Below, piece by piece: positions 8,632-16,717 of a stretch of 64,000 nt of DNA (position 1 is the first letter of the stretch; every line of letters starts with the position of its first letter). The stretch covers positions 1 to 64,000 of the forward strand of contig JAEEYF010000021.1 in NCBI GenBank assembly GCA_016291655.1, in the 5' to 3' direction. A program made the translations under genes and the position numbers. The notes under the pieces are model-generated. The model saw nothing but the letters and a program-made list of their open reading frames with translations, was not told where the DNA came from and did no database searches. This DNA comes from Lachnospiraceae bacterium. GTDB taxonomy: Bacteria > Bacillota > Clostridia > Lachnospirales > Lachnospiraceae.

Positions 8632-9552
8632 TCAGGCGGAAAACTGGTCGTGAGAGACACTTTTGGTCTCCTCGGGAGACTTGTGGGCGGTGCTGGTCCA
8701 GGCCATTTTCCTGTATTCAGTGGGAGTACAGTTGTGACAATCCTTAAAGACACGGTTAAAGGTGGCAAGAGAATTGTAACCGCTCCGCATGGCTATGTCC
8801 GCTACGCAGTCACCGGTGTCGATCAGAAGCAGCTCGGCATTTGTCATTCTTCTTTTTTGTAGGTACTCATAGTAGGTAGCACCGGTAAAATCCTTGAAAA
8901 GTCGGATGAAGTGAGACTTGGAAAAGCCGGAGATGGCTACGACGGAGTCCAAAGGAAGATCCTCGGAACAGTGTTCGTTGATGTATTTGCATATACTGAA
9001 AAATGTATCTATATAGCTTTGCTGATGCTGATGCTTTGAATTCGTTGTCTCGGAATTTTGCTGCAGACATATACGACCCGCTTCCACAAAGAAGGAAAGA
9101 GTGAGAGCGTGAATGCTGGCGCCGCAGAGAATGTCCAGTTCTTCCTGTTCACGGATTATCTTATGGAGAAGAGAACGAAGTTTCTTGTAAGCGTCGTTTG
9201 CCTCGTTCTTGGGAAAGATTGCGCAGGGGAAGAACCGGCTGTAAGCAGCATCGAAGCCGTTTACTTCGCGAAGGATCGAATGCTCGACCTGGAAGATCAG
9301 TCTTTCTCCCTCCGGCGGAGCTGTGAGGGTGTGCATTTCTCCGCTGGGAATAATGATGATGTCTCCCTCGTTAAGAATATGCTTCACATTTTCGATCACA
9401 ACAGTATATTGGTTTTTAATGGGCATGATTATCTCAATGTCCGAATGCCAATGGGCGGGATAGTCCTCGTATTTATCGTTCATGTAGATCTTGAAACCCT
9501 CAAATCGATCGTGATGAACTATTTCTTTGGTGCCGTGTAATTCTTCTATCAT
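8632..9552 (-). CDS. AraC/XylS-family transcriptional regulator
   Basis: This 306-residue protein has an N-terminal cupin sensing domain (about residues 15-95, with WHSDIEI and a GEMHTL turn) and a C-terminal double helix-turn-helix (about 190-290, with SGFSKSHFIRLFKDFTG and the AraC-type segment SGYNSLATFNRVFK). Such regulators bind a sugar in the cupin and activate or repress nearby catabolic genes. It sits between the hexuronate genes and the divergent GH3 gene, so it probably controls one or both clusters; the effector is not known. Translation starts at 9552 behind AAGGGG. Its promoter carries overlapping direct repeats, suggesting autoregulation. Confidence 0.93.
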   Translation of the reverse strand: MIEELHGTKEIVHHDRFEGFKIYMNDKYEDYPAHWHSDIEIIMPIKNQYTVVIENVKHILNEGDIIIIPSGEMHTLTAPPEGERLIFQVEHSILREVNGFDAAYSRFFPCAIFPKNEANDAYKKLRSLLHKIIREQEELDILCGASIHALTLSFFVEAGRICLQQNSETTNSKHQHQQSYIDTFFSICKYINEHCSEDLPLDSVVAISGFSKSHFIRLFKDFTGATYYEYLQKRRMTNAELLLIDTGDCVADIAMRSGYNSLATFNRVFKDCHNCTPTEYRKMAWTSTAHKSPEETKSVSHDQFSA

Positions 9553-9639
9553 ATCTTTATCCCCTTGAACGGTCCGCTAAAGTTGTTTTTTGGAGTAACA
9601 TATTACTAAAAAATCCTACAGATTTATGGACCGAAGGTT

Positions 9640-9677
9640 ATTATACTTTAACCATATATAAATTTCAACCATATATA
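9640..9677 (-). promoter_or_regulatory. araC-type gene promoter with overlapping direct repeats
   Basis: On the minus strand TTGAAA (9663-9668) and a perfect TATAAT (9640-9645) are 17 bases apart. The plus strand carries two exact copies of AACCATATATA at 9650-9660 and 9667-9677, one in the spacer and one across the -35. Two same-orientation half-sites over a promoter are typical of AraC-family binding, though the 17-base period is shorter than the usual two helical turns. Confidence 0.6.
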
Positions 9678-9957
9678 GTTTTTTTTTTATCATTTATGCT
9701 CATTTTGCGTTACTGTTCGCAGATGTGTCGGTAACAAGCCGAAGTTTGATCATAGCGGGAACGGTAACCGTTTTGTTTTGCTGTTATGCGCCTTTTGAGG
9801 TAATTATTTTACGAAATCGGTAAAAATATTGCATATCTGCCGAGAAAAGTATGGCAATAATTGAGTATACTTTGGCTCAGATTAGGAAGAAAAAAGCAGG
9901 ATCAATGATATAATCCCAATATAACGGAAAAATATTAGGCTAAAGTACTGAAAAAAT

Positions 9958-9981
9958 ATTATATAAATGCATTTATATAAT
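9958..9981. promoter_or_regulatory. 24-base perfect palindrome before the GH3 gene
   Basis: The element is perfectly self-complementary over 24 bases; each half is ATTATATAAATG read inward to the centre at 9969/9970. It ends 9 bases before the GGAGG at 9991-9995. It may be an operator, a promoter-overlapping site, or an RNA hairpin close to the ribosome site. Confidence 0.55.
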
Positions 9982-10000
9982 GCGTTTATCGGAGGTATCA

Positions 10001-12169
10001 GTGGAAAATCATATGAAAAATGTAAATTTTAACAGGGAAAAGCTTACGGAATATAAAAAGATGGCAGAGGAACTGGTTGCAAAAATGAACCTTGAGGAAA
10101 AATGCTCTCAGGTGCTCAACTGGGCTCCGGCTATCGACAGACTGAACGTTAAAAGCTATAACTGGTGGAACGAAGCTCTTCACGGTGTTGCAAGAGCAGG
10201 TGTTGCAACGGTGTTTCCTCAGGCGATCACGCTTGCGGCAAGCTTTGACGAAGAACTCCTCAAGGAGATCGGAGATGCGGTTTCCACCGAGGGAAGAGCA
10301 AAGTACAACAATCAGCAGAAGTACGGAGATCATGACATATACAAGGGACTCACGTTCTGGGCTCCCAATATCAATATATTCCGCGACCCCAGATGGGGAA
10401 GAGGCCATGAGACCTTCGGAGAGGATCCTTATCTCACATCAAGGCTCGGAACAGAGTACATTAACGGTATCCAGGGCGAGGACCCGGACAATCTGAAAGC
10501 AGCTGCCTGCACAAAGCATTTTGCGGTTCATTCCGGACCCGAAGGCATTCGCCACAGCTTTGATGCAAAGGTCAACAAGAAGGATTTTTGGGAAACCTAT
10601 CTCTATGCTTTTGAGAGATGCATCGAGGATACTCACGTTGAAGCTGTTATGGGCGCCTACAACAGAGTTAACGGCGAACCCGCATGCGGAAGCAAGACCT
10701 TGTTAAAGGACATTTTAAGAGACAGATTCGGCTTTGAAGGCCATGTCACCAGTGACTGCTGGGCGATCAAGGACTTCTATACGGGGCATATGGTCTGCGA
10801 AACGCCTCTCGAAGCGGTTGCTCTTGCGATGAACAACGGCTGTGACGTCAACTGCGGCGATCTCTTCAAAAACATGAAGCAGGCGGTAGAAGAAGGTCTG
10901 GTTAAAGAAAGCAGACTGGATGAGGCGCTTGTTCGTCTCTTTACAACAAGATACAAACTCGGGATAATGGAAGGACAGTCCACAAAGTACGACAAGCTTA
11001 CACTTGCGGATGTGGATACGGAGGAAATGAAGGCCCTGAATCTTAAGGCGGCTCTCGATTCCATAGTTCTTCTTAAGAATGAAAACGCTTTCCTGCCTTT
11101 GGATGCAAAGAAGATCAAGACCATAGGCATAGTCGGACCGAATGCCGACAACAGGAAAGCCCTTGTCGGAAACTATGAAGGAACGGCTTCGAGATACGAT
11201 ACCGTTCTTCTCGGTATCGAAGACTTTGTGGGAGATGACGTCAGGATCATGTATTCCGAGGGCTGTCATCTTTACAAGGATAAGGTTGAAAATCTGGGTC
11301 AGCCTAATGACAGGATCGCAGAAGTCAAGGGAGTATGCGAAAACAGTGATGTTATCGTATGCTGCGTGGGACTCGATGCGGGACTTGAGGGAGAAGAAGG
11401 AGATGCGGGCAATGCATATGCCAGCGGTGACAAGAAAGACCTTCAGCTTCCGGGACTTCAGAACGAGGTCCTTAAATGTACGTTGGATTCGGGGAAGCCT
11501 GTGATCGTAGTACTTCTTGCAGGCAGCTCATTGGATTTGGGTTATGCAAAGGATAAGGCGGCAGCGATCATTTATGCCGGTTATCCGGGGGCGCGTGGAG
11601 GAAAGGCTGTTGCCGATATAATTTTCGGCAAAGCCAATCCTTCGGGCAAATTACCATTCACCTTCTACAACACCACTGAAGAATTGCCTTCCTTCACAGA
11701 CTATTCCATGGAGGGAAGAACCTACAGATACATGAAGAATGATGCACAGTATCCTTTTGGCTACGGTCTCGGATACAGTGAGTTCGATATCTCCGATGTA
11801 AAGGTGCCTTCCGAATGTGCGGCTGACAGGCTGGACGAGGTCGAAGTAAAGCTTACTCTCAGAAACAAAGGCTGCTTTGACGGAGCCCAGGTGGTTCAGA
11901 TCTATGTGGCGGGAGAGGGAAAGAATGTGCCCAGATATTCGCTTAAGGGCTTCAAAAAGGTCTTCCTTAAAGCAGGTGAAAAGACGGAGGTTACATTGCC
12001 TCTGAGCCGTGATTCCTTCGAACTCTACAATGACGAGGGAGAAAAGTATGTGACCGCTAACTATACCGTCTATGTTGGCTTTTCGCAGCCTGATGCCGAA
12101 AGCGCAAGGCTTTTGGGGACAAAACCCGTTGCTTGCGGTTTTACCGTAAAACAGAACCGTAACCGATAA
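10001..12169 (+). CDS. Glycoside hydrolase family 3, probable beta-xylosidase
   Basis: This protein of about 723 residues has the GH3 N-terminal barrel, the alpha/beta sandwich and a C-terminal fibronectin-III-like domain, in the usual order. The catalytic nucleophile Asp is in GHVTSDCWAI, about residue 252. The segment YNWWNEALHGV is typical of the xylosidase branch, which removes xylose from the non-reducing end of xylo-oligosaccharides. There is no signal peptide, so it acts on imported oligosaccharides. I chose GTG 10001 because GGAGG ends 5 bases upstream; ATG 10013 is the alternative, and ATG 9980 lacks a ribosome site and falls in a palindrome. Arabinofuranosidase or glucosidase activity cannot be excluded. 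Confidence 0.88.
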   Translation: MENHMKNVNFNREKLTEYKKMAEELVAKMNLEEKCSQVLNWAPAIDRLNVKSYNWWNEALHGVARAGVATVFPQAITLAASFDEELLKEIGDAVSTEGRAKYNNQQKYGDHDIYKGLTFWAPNINIFRDPRWGRGHETFGEDPYLTSRLGTEYINGIQGEDPDNLKAAACTKHFAVHSGPEGIRHSFDAKVNKKDFWETYLYAFERCIEDTHVEAVMGAYNRVNGEPACGSKTLLKDILRDRFGFEGHVTSDCWAIKDFYTGHMVCETPLEAVALAMNNGCDVNCGDLFKNMKQAVEEGLVKESRLDEALVRLFTTRYKLGIMEGQSTKYDKLTLADVDTEEMKALNLKAALDSIVLLKNENAFLPLDAKKIKTIGIVGPNADNRKALVGNYEGTASRYDTVLLGIEDFVGDDVRIMYSEGCHLYKDKVENLGQPNDRIAEVKGVCENSDVIVCCVGLDAGLEGEEGDAGNAYASGDKKDLQLPGLQNEVLKCTLDSGKPVIVVLLAGSSLDLGYAKDKAAAIIYAGYPGARGGKAVADIIFGKANPSGKLPFTFYNTTEELPSFTDYSMEGRTYRYMKNDAQYPFGYGLGYSEFDISDVKVPSECAADRLDEVEVKLTLRNKGCFDGAQVVQIYVAGEGKNVPRYSLKGFKKVFLKAGEKTEVTLPLSRDSFELYNDEGEKYVTANYTVYVGFSQPDAESARLLGTKPVACGFTVKQNRNR

Positions 12170-12180
12170 CATGAAATTTT

Positions 12181-12215
12181 TAGCCATACATTGAAAATTG
12201 TATGGCTATTGTTTT
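12181..12215 (+). terminator. Intrinsic terminator after GH3
   Basis: A perfect 10-base stem TAGCCATACA / TGTATGGCTA with an 8-base loop is followed by TTGTTTT. It lies 11 bases after the GH3 stop. A TATAAT at 12226-12231 just downstream, with only a weak -35, could start the GH115 transcript. Confidence 0.75.
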
Positions 12216-12277
12216 ATGAAAAGGGTATAATAGTAAAGCATATAAATTTTTACAAATATCAGAGGAGGTAGAACACT

Positions 12278-15016
12278 ATGGGATTCAGGTTTGGTAAAAA
12301 TACCAACAGAATTGCACTTGAAAACAACCGGCTTAACGGGGTTACAAGGATAGCAAAGGTGTTCGGAAAAGATATTGAAAGTGTATTCGGAGGTAAAGCG
12401 GAGATCGCCGAAGTCACGCCAAAGGACACCCGTCTGGATAATGATATTGTCATCAGGACGGATCCTTCCGTGTTTGACGGTGAGTATCAATGCTATACGA
12501 TAAATGTGTCCGATAATACTCTTAATATTACGGGAAGTGACCTCTTGGGAACAATTTACGGAATGTTTCATGTTTCGGAAATGATAGGAGTCACACCTCT
12601 TGTTTATTTCGGTGATATGGAGCCTGTTCGCCGTAAAGAACTTGTATTAAACGATTTCAGCTTCAGATCCAAACAGCCTTCCGTTAAATACAGAGGCTTC
12701 TTCATCAATGATGAATGGCCGTGCTTCGGTACATGGATGAATGCAAAATTCGGAGGAGCCAATGCTCTTTGCTATGAAGTTATCTTTGAATTCCTTCTCA
12801 GAATGAAGGGTAATTTCCTCTGGCCCGCCATGTGGGCAAGTGCTTTCCCCTGCGACGGTCCCGGAACTTTAAACGAAGAATTGGCTACGGAACTCGGCAT
12901 CACGGTCTCTTATTCGCATCACGAGCCCTGCCTCAGAGCTTCGGAGGAATGGAAACATGTGTGCGGCAAGGATTCACCCTACGGTGAATATTGGAATTTT
13001 GACAAGAATGAGCAGGGTCTTTTGAATTACTGGCGGGATTCCTTAAAGAGAAGCGGCAGATTCAATCATCTCATCACTATCGGCATGAGAGGCGAATATG
13101 ACTCAGTTTTGATGGAGAACGCTACTCTTGAGGACAATATCAACAATCTTAAAAGGATCATTCTTGCCCAGAAGGCGCTGATCAAAGAACTGGGTATCGA
13201 CCTTCCTCTGACGCTTGCGGTTTACAAAGAGGTTGAACAATACTTTTACGGGGATGAGAACACCCCCGGACTCAAATACTGGGATGAGCTTGACGATGTG
13301 ATCCTTATGCTCTGCGAAGACAATCACGGTCATATGAGAGGTCTTCCCACAAAGGAAATGAGAGCTCATAAGGGCGGATACGGAATGTATTTCCACCTGG
13401 ATTATCACGGAGGTCCCGTCTCCTATGAATGGGTCAACTCCACTTCCTTCCCTCAGATATGGGAGGAGATGACCGAAGCCTATGATTTCGGCATAAAGGA
13501 TGTATGGGTTGTAAACGTGGGAGATATTAAATTCAACGAGATACCTCTCTATTACTTTATGCAGATCGCATATGACTACGAGAAATGGGGAAGCTCCAAT
13601 CTCGAAAGCCCCGAGGAGTTCACGAACTTCCTTGCTGATTCCTGCTTCAGTGAGGAAACCCACGCCGTAAAGAGAGAGATCGTAAGACTCATTACCGATG
13701 CATACAGACTGAATTCACAAAGAAGACCGGAAACGGTTCACAGCAACGTCTATGATGTTTGCGTGAATTTTGAAAACGACAGGATGATCAATTTCACCGA
13801 GGACCTGGAAGACAGAGCCATGAGGCTCAACAAGAGGATCAAAGCGGAGTACAAGAACGCTTTCTATTCTTCGATCTTCTGGCCGCTGGTAGCGTCCACA
13901 AACCTTTATCTCATGTGGCTCTACAGTGACAAGAACATCTTTTACGCAAAGCAGGGTAAGAGCATAGCAAACATATACGGAAAGCTGGCTTCAGACAGGA
14001 TCGAGAGAGACAGGACTCTTTCCGCCGAACTGGACAAGTTCAAAAAAGGCAAGTGGCACGGTATGCAGATGGAAGCTCACATAGGCTTTACCACATGGAA
14101 TGACTTTGACATGAGAAACCCCATGGTTGTGAATTTTACACCTGTAGAAAAGCCTTCACTCAAGCTTTCTTTTGCCAACAGGGAAAAGGTTTACGTAAGC
14201 GTTTACGGACGTCCCATGCGAATGGATGTTTATGAGACTCCGAGCTTCATAGAGATAGCAAACTCCGGAGACGGAAAGATCGGATACACCATCTCGGAGA
14301 ACACGGAAGCGGGAAGGAAAGAATTATTGATCGGTCAGGCGGCTTATCAGGATCTTTACAAGCTGACCGCCGTTACGGAGGACGGACAGGATCACCTCTA
14401 TACCGTTAAAGGTCTTGACGGTACGACTGTTGAGATCATGTGCCACGGCTTCTCTGCTGCCTTTATCAAGTCGGACAGAAGGATATTCGGTAACATTAAC
14501 GATTATGTAAGAGAAGGAGCCATTAACTTAAAGGCTTCCGATGCAACTCAGCTGATCTCTTCGGGCAACGGACGATTTACTCTTCTCAAGGGCTACGGAA
14601 AGTATGACGAAGGCCTTAAGGTCCTCGACAGGATCGATGACTACGAGAAGGGGGAGAAGGCTCCCAAAGCAATATGGGAGTTTGAAAGCGGGTATGAAGG
14701 AAAGCTTCATATCGAGCTTGTTACAGCGCCCACCAATCCGCTTAAATTCCATGGCGCTCTGAATGTCATGGTAAGCCTGAATGGAGAGAGAAACAAGAGG
14801 ATCAATCTTGTGCCCGAAGATTTCATGGCAGGTGAGAACAGTGATCCCCGCTGGTGCAGGGATGTTATCGCTCAGGAAAGAAGAACCTTCTTTGAGGGAA
14901 ACGTTGTCAAAGGAACAAATAAGATTGAGATCACTGCCGCCGAAGTCGGAGTGATCATTGAAAGGATAATCATCTATGGAACGGAAGACGCCTACAGACG
15001 CAGTATCGAAAGGTAA
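12278..15016 (+). CDS. Glycoside hydrolase family 115, xylan alpha-1,2-glucuronidase
   Basis: This 912-residue protein is a recognisable GH115 enzyme. It removes (4-O-methyl-)glucuronic acid side chains from xylan or xylo-oligosaccharides, including internal residues. Family segments are clear: YRGFFINDEWP near residue 145, then GNFLWPAMWASAFP, YSHHEPCLRA and MRGEYDS in the barrel, with a long C-terminal beta region. The start has GAGGAGGT 8 bases upstream. No signal peptide is present, so the enzyme is cytoplasmic and depends on oligosaccharide import. The released glucuronate feeds uxaC in the neighbouring cluster. The next gene overlaps its 3' end, indicating co-transcription. Confidence 0.93.
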   Translation: MGFRFGKNTNRIALENNRLNGVTRIAKVFGKDIESVFGGKAEIAEVTPKDTRLDNDIVIRTDPSVFDGEYQCYTINVSDNTLNITGSDLLGTIYGMFHVSEMIGVTPLVYFGDMEPVRRKELVLNDFSFRSKQPSVKYRGFFINDEWPCFGTWMNAKFGGANALCYEVIFEFLLRMKGNFLWPAMWASAFPCDGPGTLNEELATELGITVSYSHHEPCLRASEEWKHVCGKDSPYGEYWNFDKNEQGLLNYWRDSLKRSGRFNHLITIGMRGEYDSVLMENATLEDNINNLKRIILAQKALIKELGIDLPLTLAVYKEVEQYFYGDENTPGLKYWDELDDVILMLCEDNHGHMRGLPTKEMRAHKGGYGMYFHLDYHGGPVSYEWVNSTSFPQIWEEMTEAYDFGIKDVWVVNVGDIKFNEIPLYYFMQIAYDYEKWGSSNLESPEEFTNFLADSCFSEETHAVKREIVRLITDAYRLNSQRRPETVHSNVYDVCVNFENDRMINFTEDLEDRAMRLNKRIKAEYKNAFYSSIFWPLVASTNLYLMWLYSDKNIFYAKQGKSIANIYGKLASDRIERDRTLSAELDKFKKGKWHGMQMEAHIGFTTWNDFDMRNPMVVNFTPVEKPSLKLSFANREKVYVSVYGRPMRMDVYETPSFIEIANSGDGKIGYTISENTEAGRKELLIGQAAYQDLYKLTAVTEDGQDHLYTVKGLDGTTVEIMCHGFSAAFIKSDRRIFGNINDYVREGAINLKASDATQLISSGNGRFTLLKGYGKYDEGLKVLDRIDDYEKGEKAPKAIWEFESGYEGKLHIELVTAPTNPLKFHGALNVMVSLNGERNKRINLVPEDFMAGENSDPRWCRDVIAQERRTFFEGNVVKGTNKIEITAAEVGVIIERIIIYGTEDAYRRSIER

Positions 15017-16679
15017 ATTTTTCTTCCTCATGAAGAACAAATCCATCTGCGGTCTTAAACAACCCAACGGAAAGAACATTCAGTATCTTTATCAAAACGG
15101 CAGAATAGCAAATGCCGCCAAGATCATCGGAAACGTTGAAGATGAGGAGATGCTGGAGCTGGTCACCACTGCGGCGGGATTCAGAAAGCTTGTCTCGGGC
15201 ATAGGCATATCCGCGGAACTCTCTGCGGAATCCAAGGCAACCGCCGACAAGACACTGTTTGCTTTTCAGTTTTACGGTCACAAGGATCCTTATGTTACGG
15301 GAACCACTTTTACGAAGGAGATCCCGCTTACGGGAGCTGAAGAATATATAGACCTTGCGGAGGTCAACTGGTCGGATGACGACAATGAACCCGGACAGAT
15401 CCGTTTTGAATTCGATGTGCCCGATGTATCGGCAAACGTTACGGTAAAGCTGTATCTCAACCCCGGGTTCAATGCACCGGAGATCACTCCCGACCGTGAG
15501 CCGGATCTGACATCCGAGAACTACAAGAAAATGATAGTCCGCTCGGTAATGAATTACGGCAATCTTTCAAGGATACAAAAGGCCATGGAAGACGCAAGAG
15601 CCGGAAAAGAGGTTACTCTTGCTTTCATAGGAGGCTCCATCACGCAGGGTGCGGGAGCTACCCCCATAAACACAAAGTGTTATGCTTACCTCACTTACCT
15701 TCGTTTCTGTGAGATCTGCGGCAAAAAGCCCGGGGAGAATATTAAATACGTGAAGGCCGGTGTGGGGGGGACACCCTCTGAACTTGGCCTTTTGAGATAT
15801 GACCGCGATATAACGGGTAACGGAAAGATCGCCCCTGACATCGTTATTGTTGAATTTGCCGTAAACGATCCGGATGACGAGACCAAGGGCATATGTTTTG
15901 AATCCCTCGTTAGGAAGATAATGAAAGGGGAGAATTCCCCTGCCGTGATGATACCCTTCATGGTGTTTGCGGATGATTTCAACCTTCAGGACAGGCTTTC
16001 ACCCATCGGTTTCAGATACAACCTTCCGATGGTAAGCCTCAAAAATGCGGTTCTTCCGGAGTTTTATCTGCTTGATAAGGAGAAAGCTCAGGTCAACAAG
16101 AACGAGTACTTCTACGATCAGTTCCATCCGACGAATCTCGGGCATGTGATAGCTGCGGATTGTCTTGCGGAGATCTTTAAAGCTGCGGACAGATATGCAA
16201 AGAAGGGCGTAGCGGTCAATCTTGAGGCAAAACCTGCCATAGGCAATGATTTTGAAGATGTGATCTTTTTTGACAGGAAGGATGTTCTCACGGGAGCGGT
16301 GATCGATGCCGGAGATTTTACCGGGACCGACGGGGAACTGCAAAACGTGGAGATGAATTTCGATACGGTTCAGACCCCCGAATTTCCTTACAACTGGCAG
16401 CATGCTTCGGGAACAAAGGAATTTACGCTTAAACTCAGGTGTTCAAAACTGTTTATGATATTCAAGGACAGTTCTTCGCCCGAATATGGTACGGCCGAGG
16501 TACTTGACAATGATAAAATTTCGGTTACAATGAATCCCCGTAAGGTTGGTTGGACTCACTGCCATGCGGTTCTCGTATTCAACGAAAAAGAGTCCTGTGA
16601 GCACGTGGTCAAGGTGCGTATGCAGGAGGGAGACGAGGACAGGAAATTTACGATACTTGGCTTTGGAGCCGTGATTTGA
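14976..16679 (+). CDS. Multidomain SGNH/GDSL esterase, probable sugar-ester deacetylase
   Basis: The 567-residue protein has an N-terminal beta-rich domain (about 20-175), a central SGNH hydrolase domain (about 185-400) and a C-terminal beta domain. All four SGNH blocks are intact: Ser221 in FIGGSITQG, Gly264 in GVGGTP, Asn297 in EFAVND, and Asp381/His384 in DQFHPTNLGH. The family removes acetyl groups from polysaccharides; with GH115 and GH3 alongside, acetylated xylo-oligosaccharides are the likely substrate. The start is uncertain: ATG 14976 has AAAGG 10 bases upstream and overlaps GH115 by 41 bases, while ATG 15030 removes 18 weak-looking residues. No signal peptide is seen. I cannot assign a CE family. 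Confidence 0.82.
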   Translation: MERKTPTDAVSKGKFFFLMKNKSICGLKQPNGKNIQYLYQNGRIANAAKIIGNVEDEEMLELVTTAAGFRKLVSGIGISAELSAESKATADKTLFAFQFYGHKDPYVTGTTFTKEIPLTGAEEYIDLAEVNWSDDDNEPGQIRFEFDVPDVSANVTVKLYLNPGFNAPEITPDREPDLTSENYKKMIVRSVMNYGNLSRIQKAMEDARAGKEVTLAFIGGSITQGAGATPINTKCYAYLTYLRFCEICGKKPGENIKYVKAGVGGTPSELGLLRYDRDITGNGKIAPDIVIVEFAVNDPDDETKGICFESLVRKIMKGENSPAVMIPFMVFADDFNLQDRLSPIGFRYNLPMVSLKNAVLPEFYLLDKEKAQVNKNEYFYDQFHPTNLGHVIAADCLAEIFKAADRYAKKGVAVNLEAKPAIGNDFEDVIFFDRKDVLTGAVIDAGDFTGTDGELQNVEMNFDTVQTPEFPYNWQHASGTKEFTLKLRCSKLFMIFKDSSSPEYGTAEVLDNDKISVTMNPRKVGWTHCHAVLVFNEKESCEHVVKVRMQEGDEDRKFTILGFGAVI

Positions 16680-16717
16680 ACGGGCCTGCAAAAGCAGGTG
16701 AATGACCCGACGGAGAG

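Larger units (their letters stand above)
9553..10000. promoter_or_regulatory. Divergent regulatory region between the AraC-type and GH3 genes
   Basis: This 448-base gap holds no gene. Besides the araC-type promoter it contains a 13-base odd palindrome AACGGTAACCGTT (9760-9772) and a second inverted repeat TTTTAC-7-GTAAAA (9807-9825). The word CGGTAA occurs three times in the same orientation, at 9729, 9762 and 9818. A TATAAT occurs at 9909-9914 without a convincing -35, as expected for an activator-dependent GH3 promoter. A long palindrome lies just before the GH3 ribosome site. Confidence 0.5.

Noticed and set aside
7704..8768. 354-codon minus-strand frame across kduI
   Set aside because: It lies opposite kduI and runs through the terminator into the AraC-type gene; no recognisable protein.
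16685..16698. CCTGC-AAAA-GCAGG hairpin between the esterase and GH2 genes
   Set aside because: The stem is only 5 bases and no T-run follows, so it is not called a terminator.
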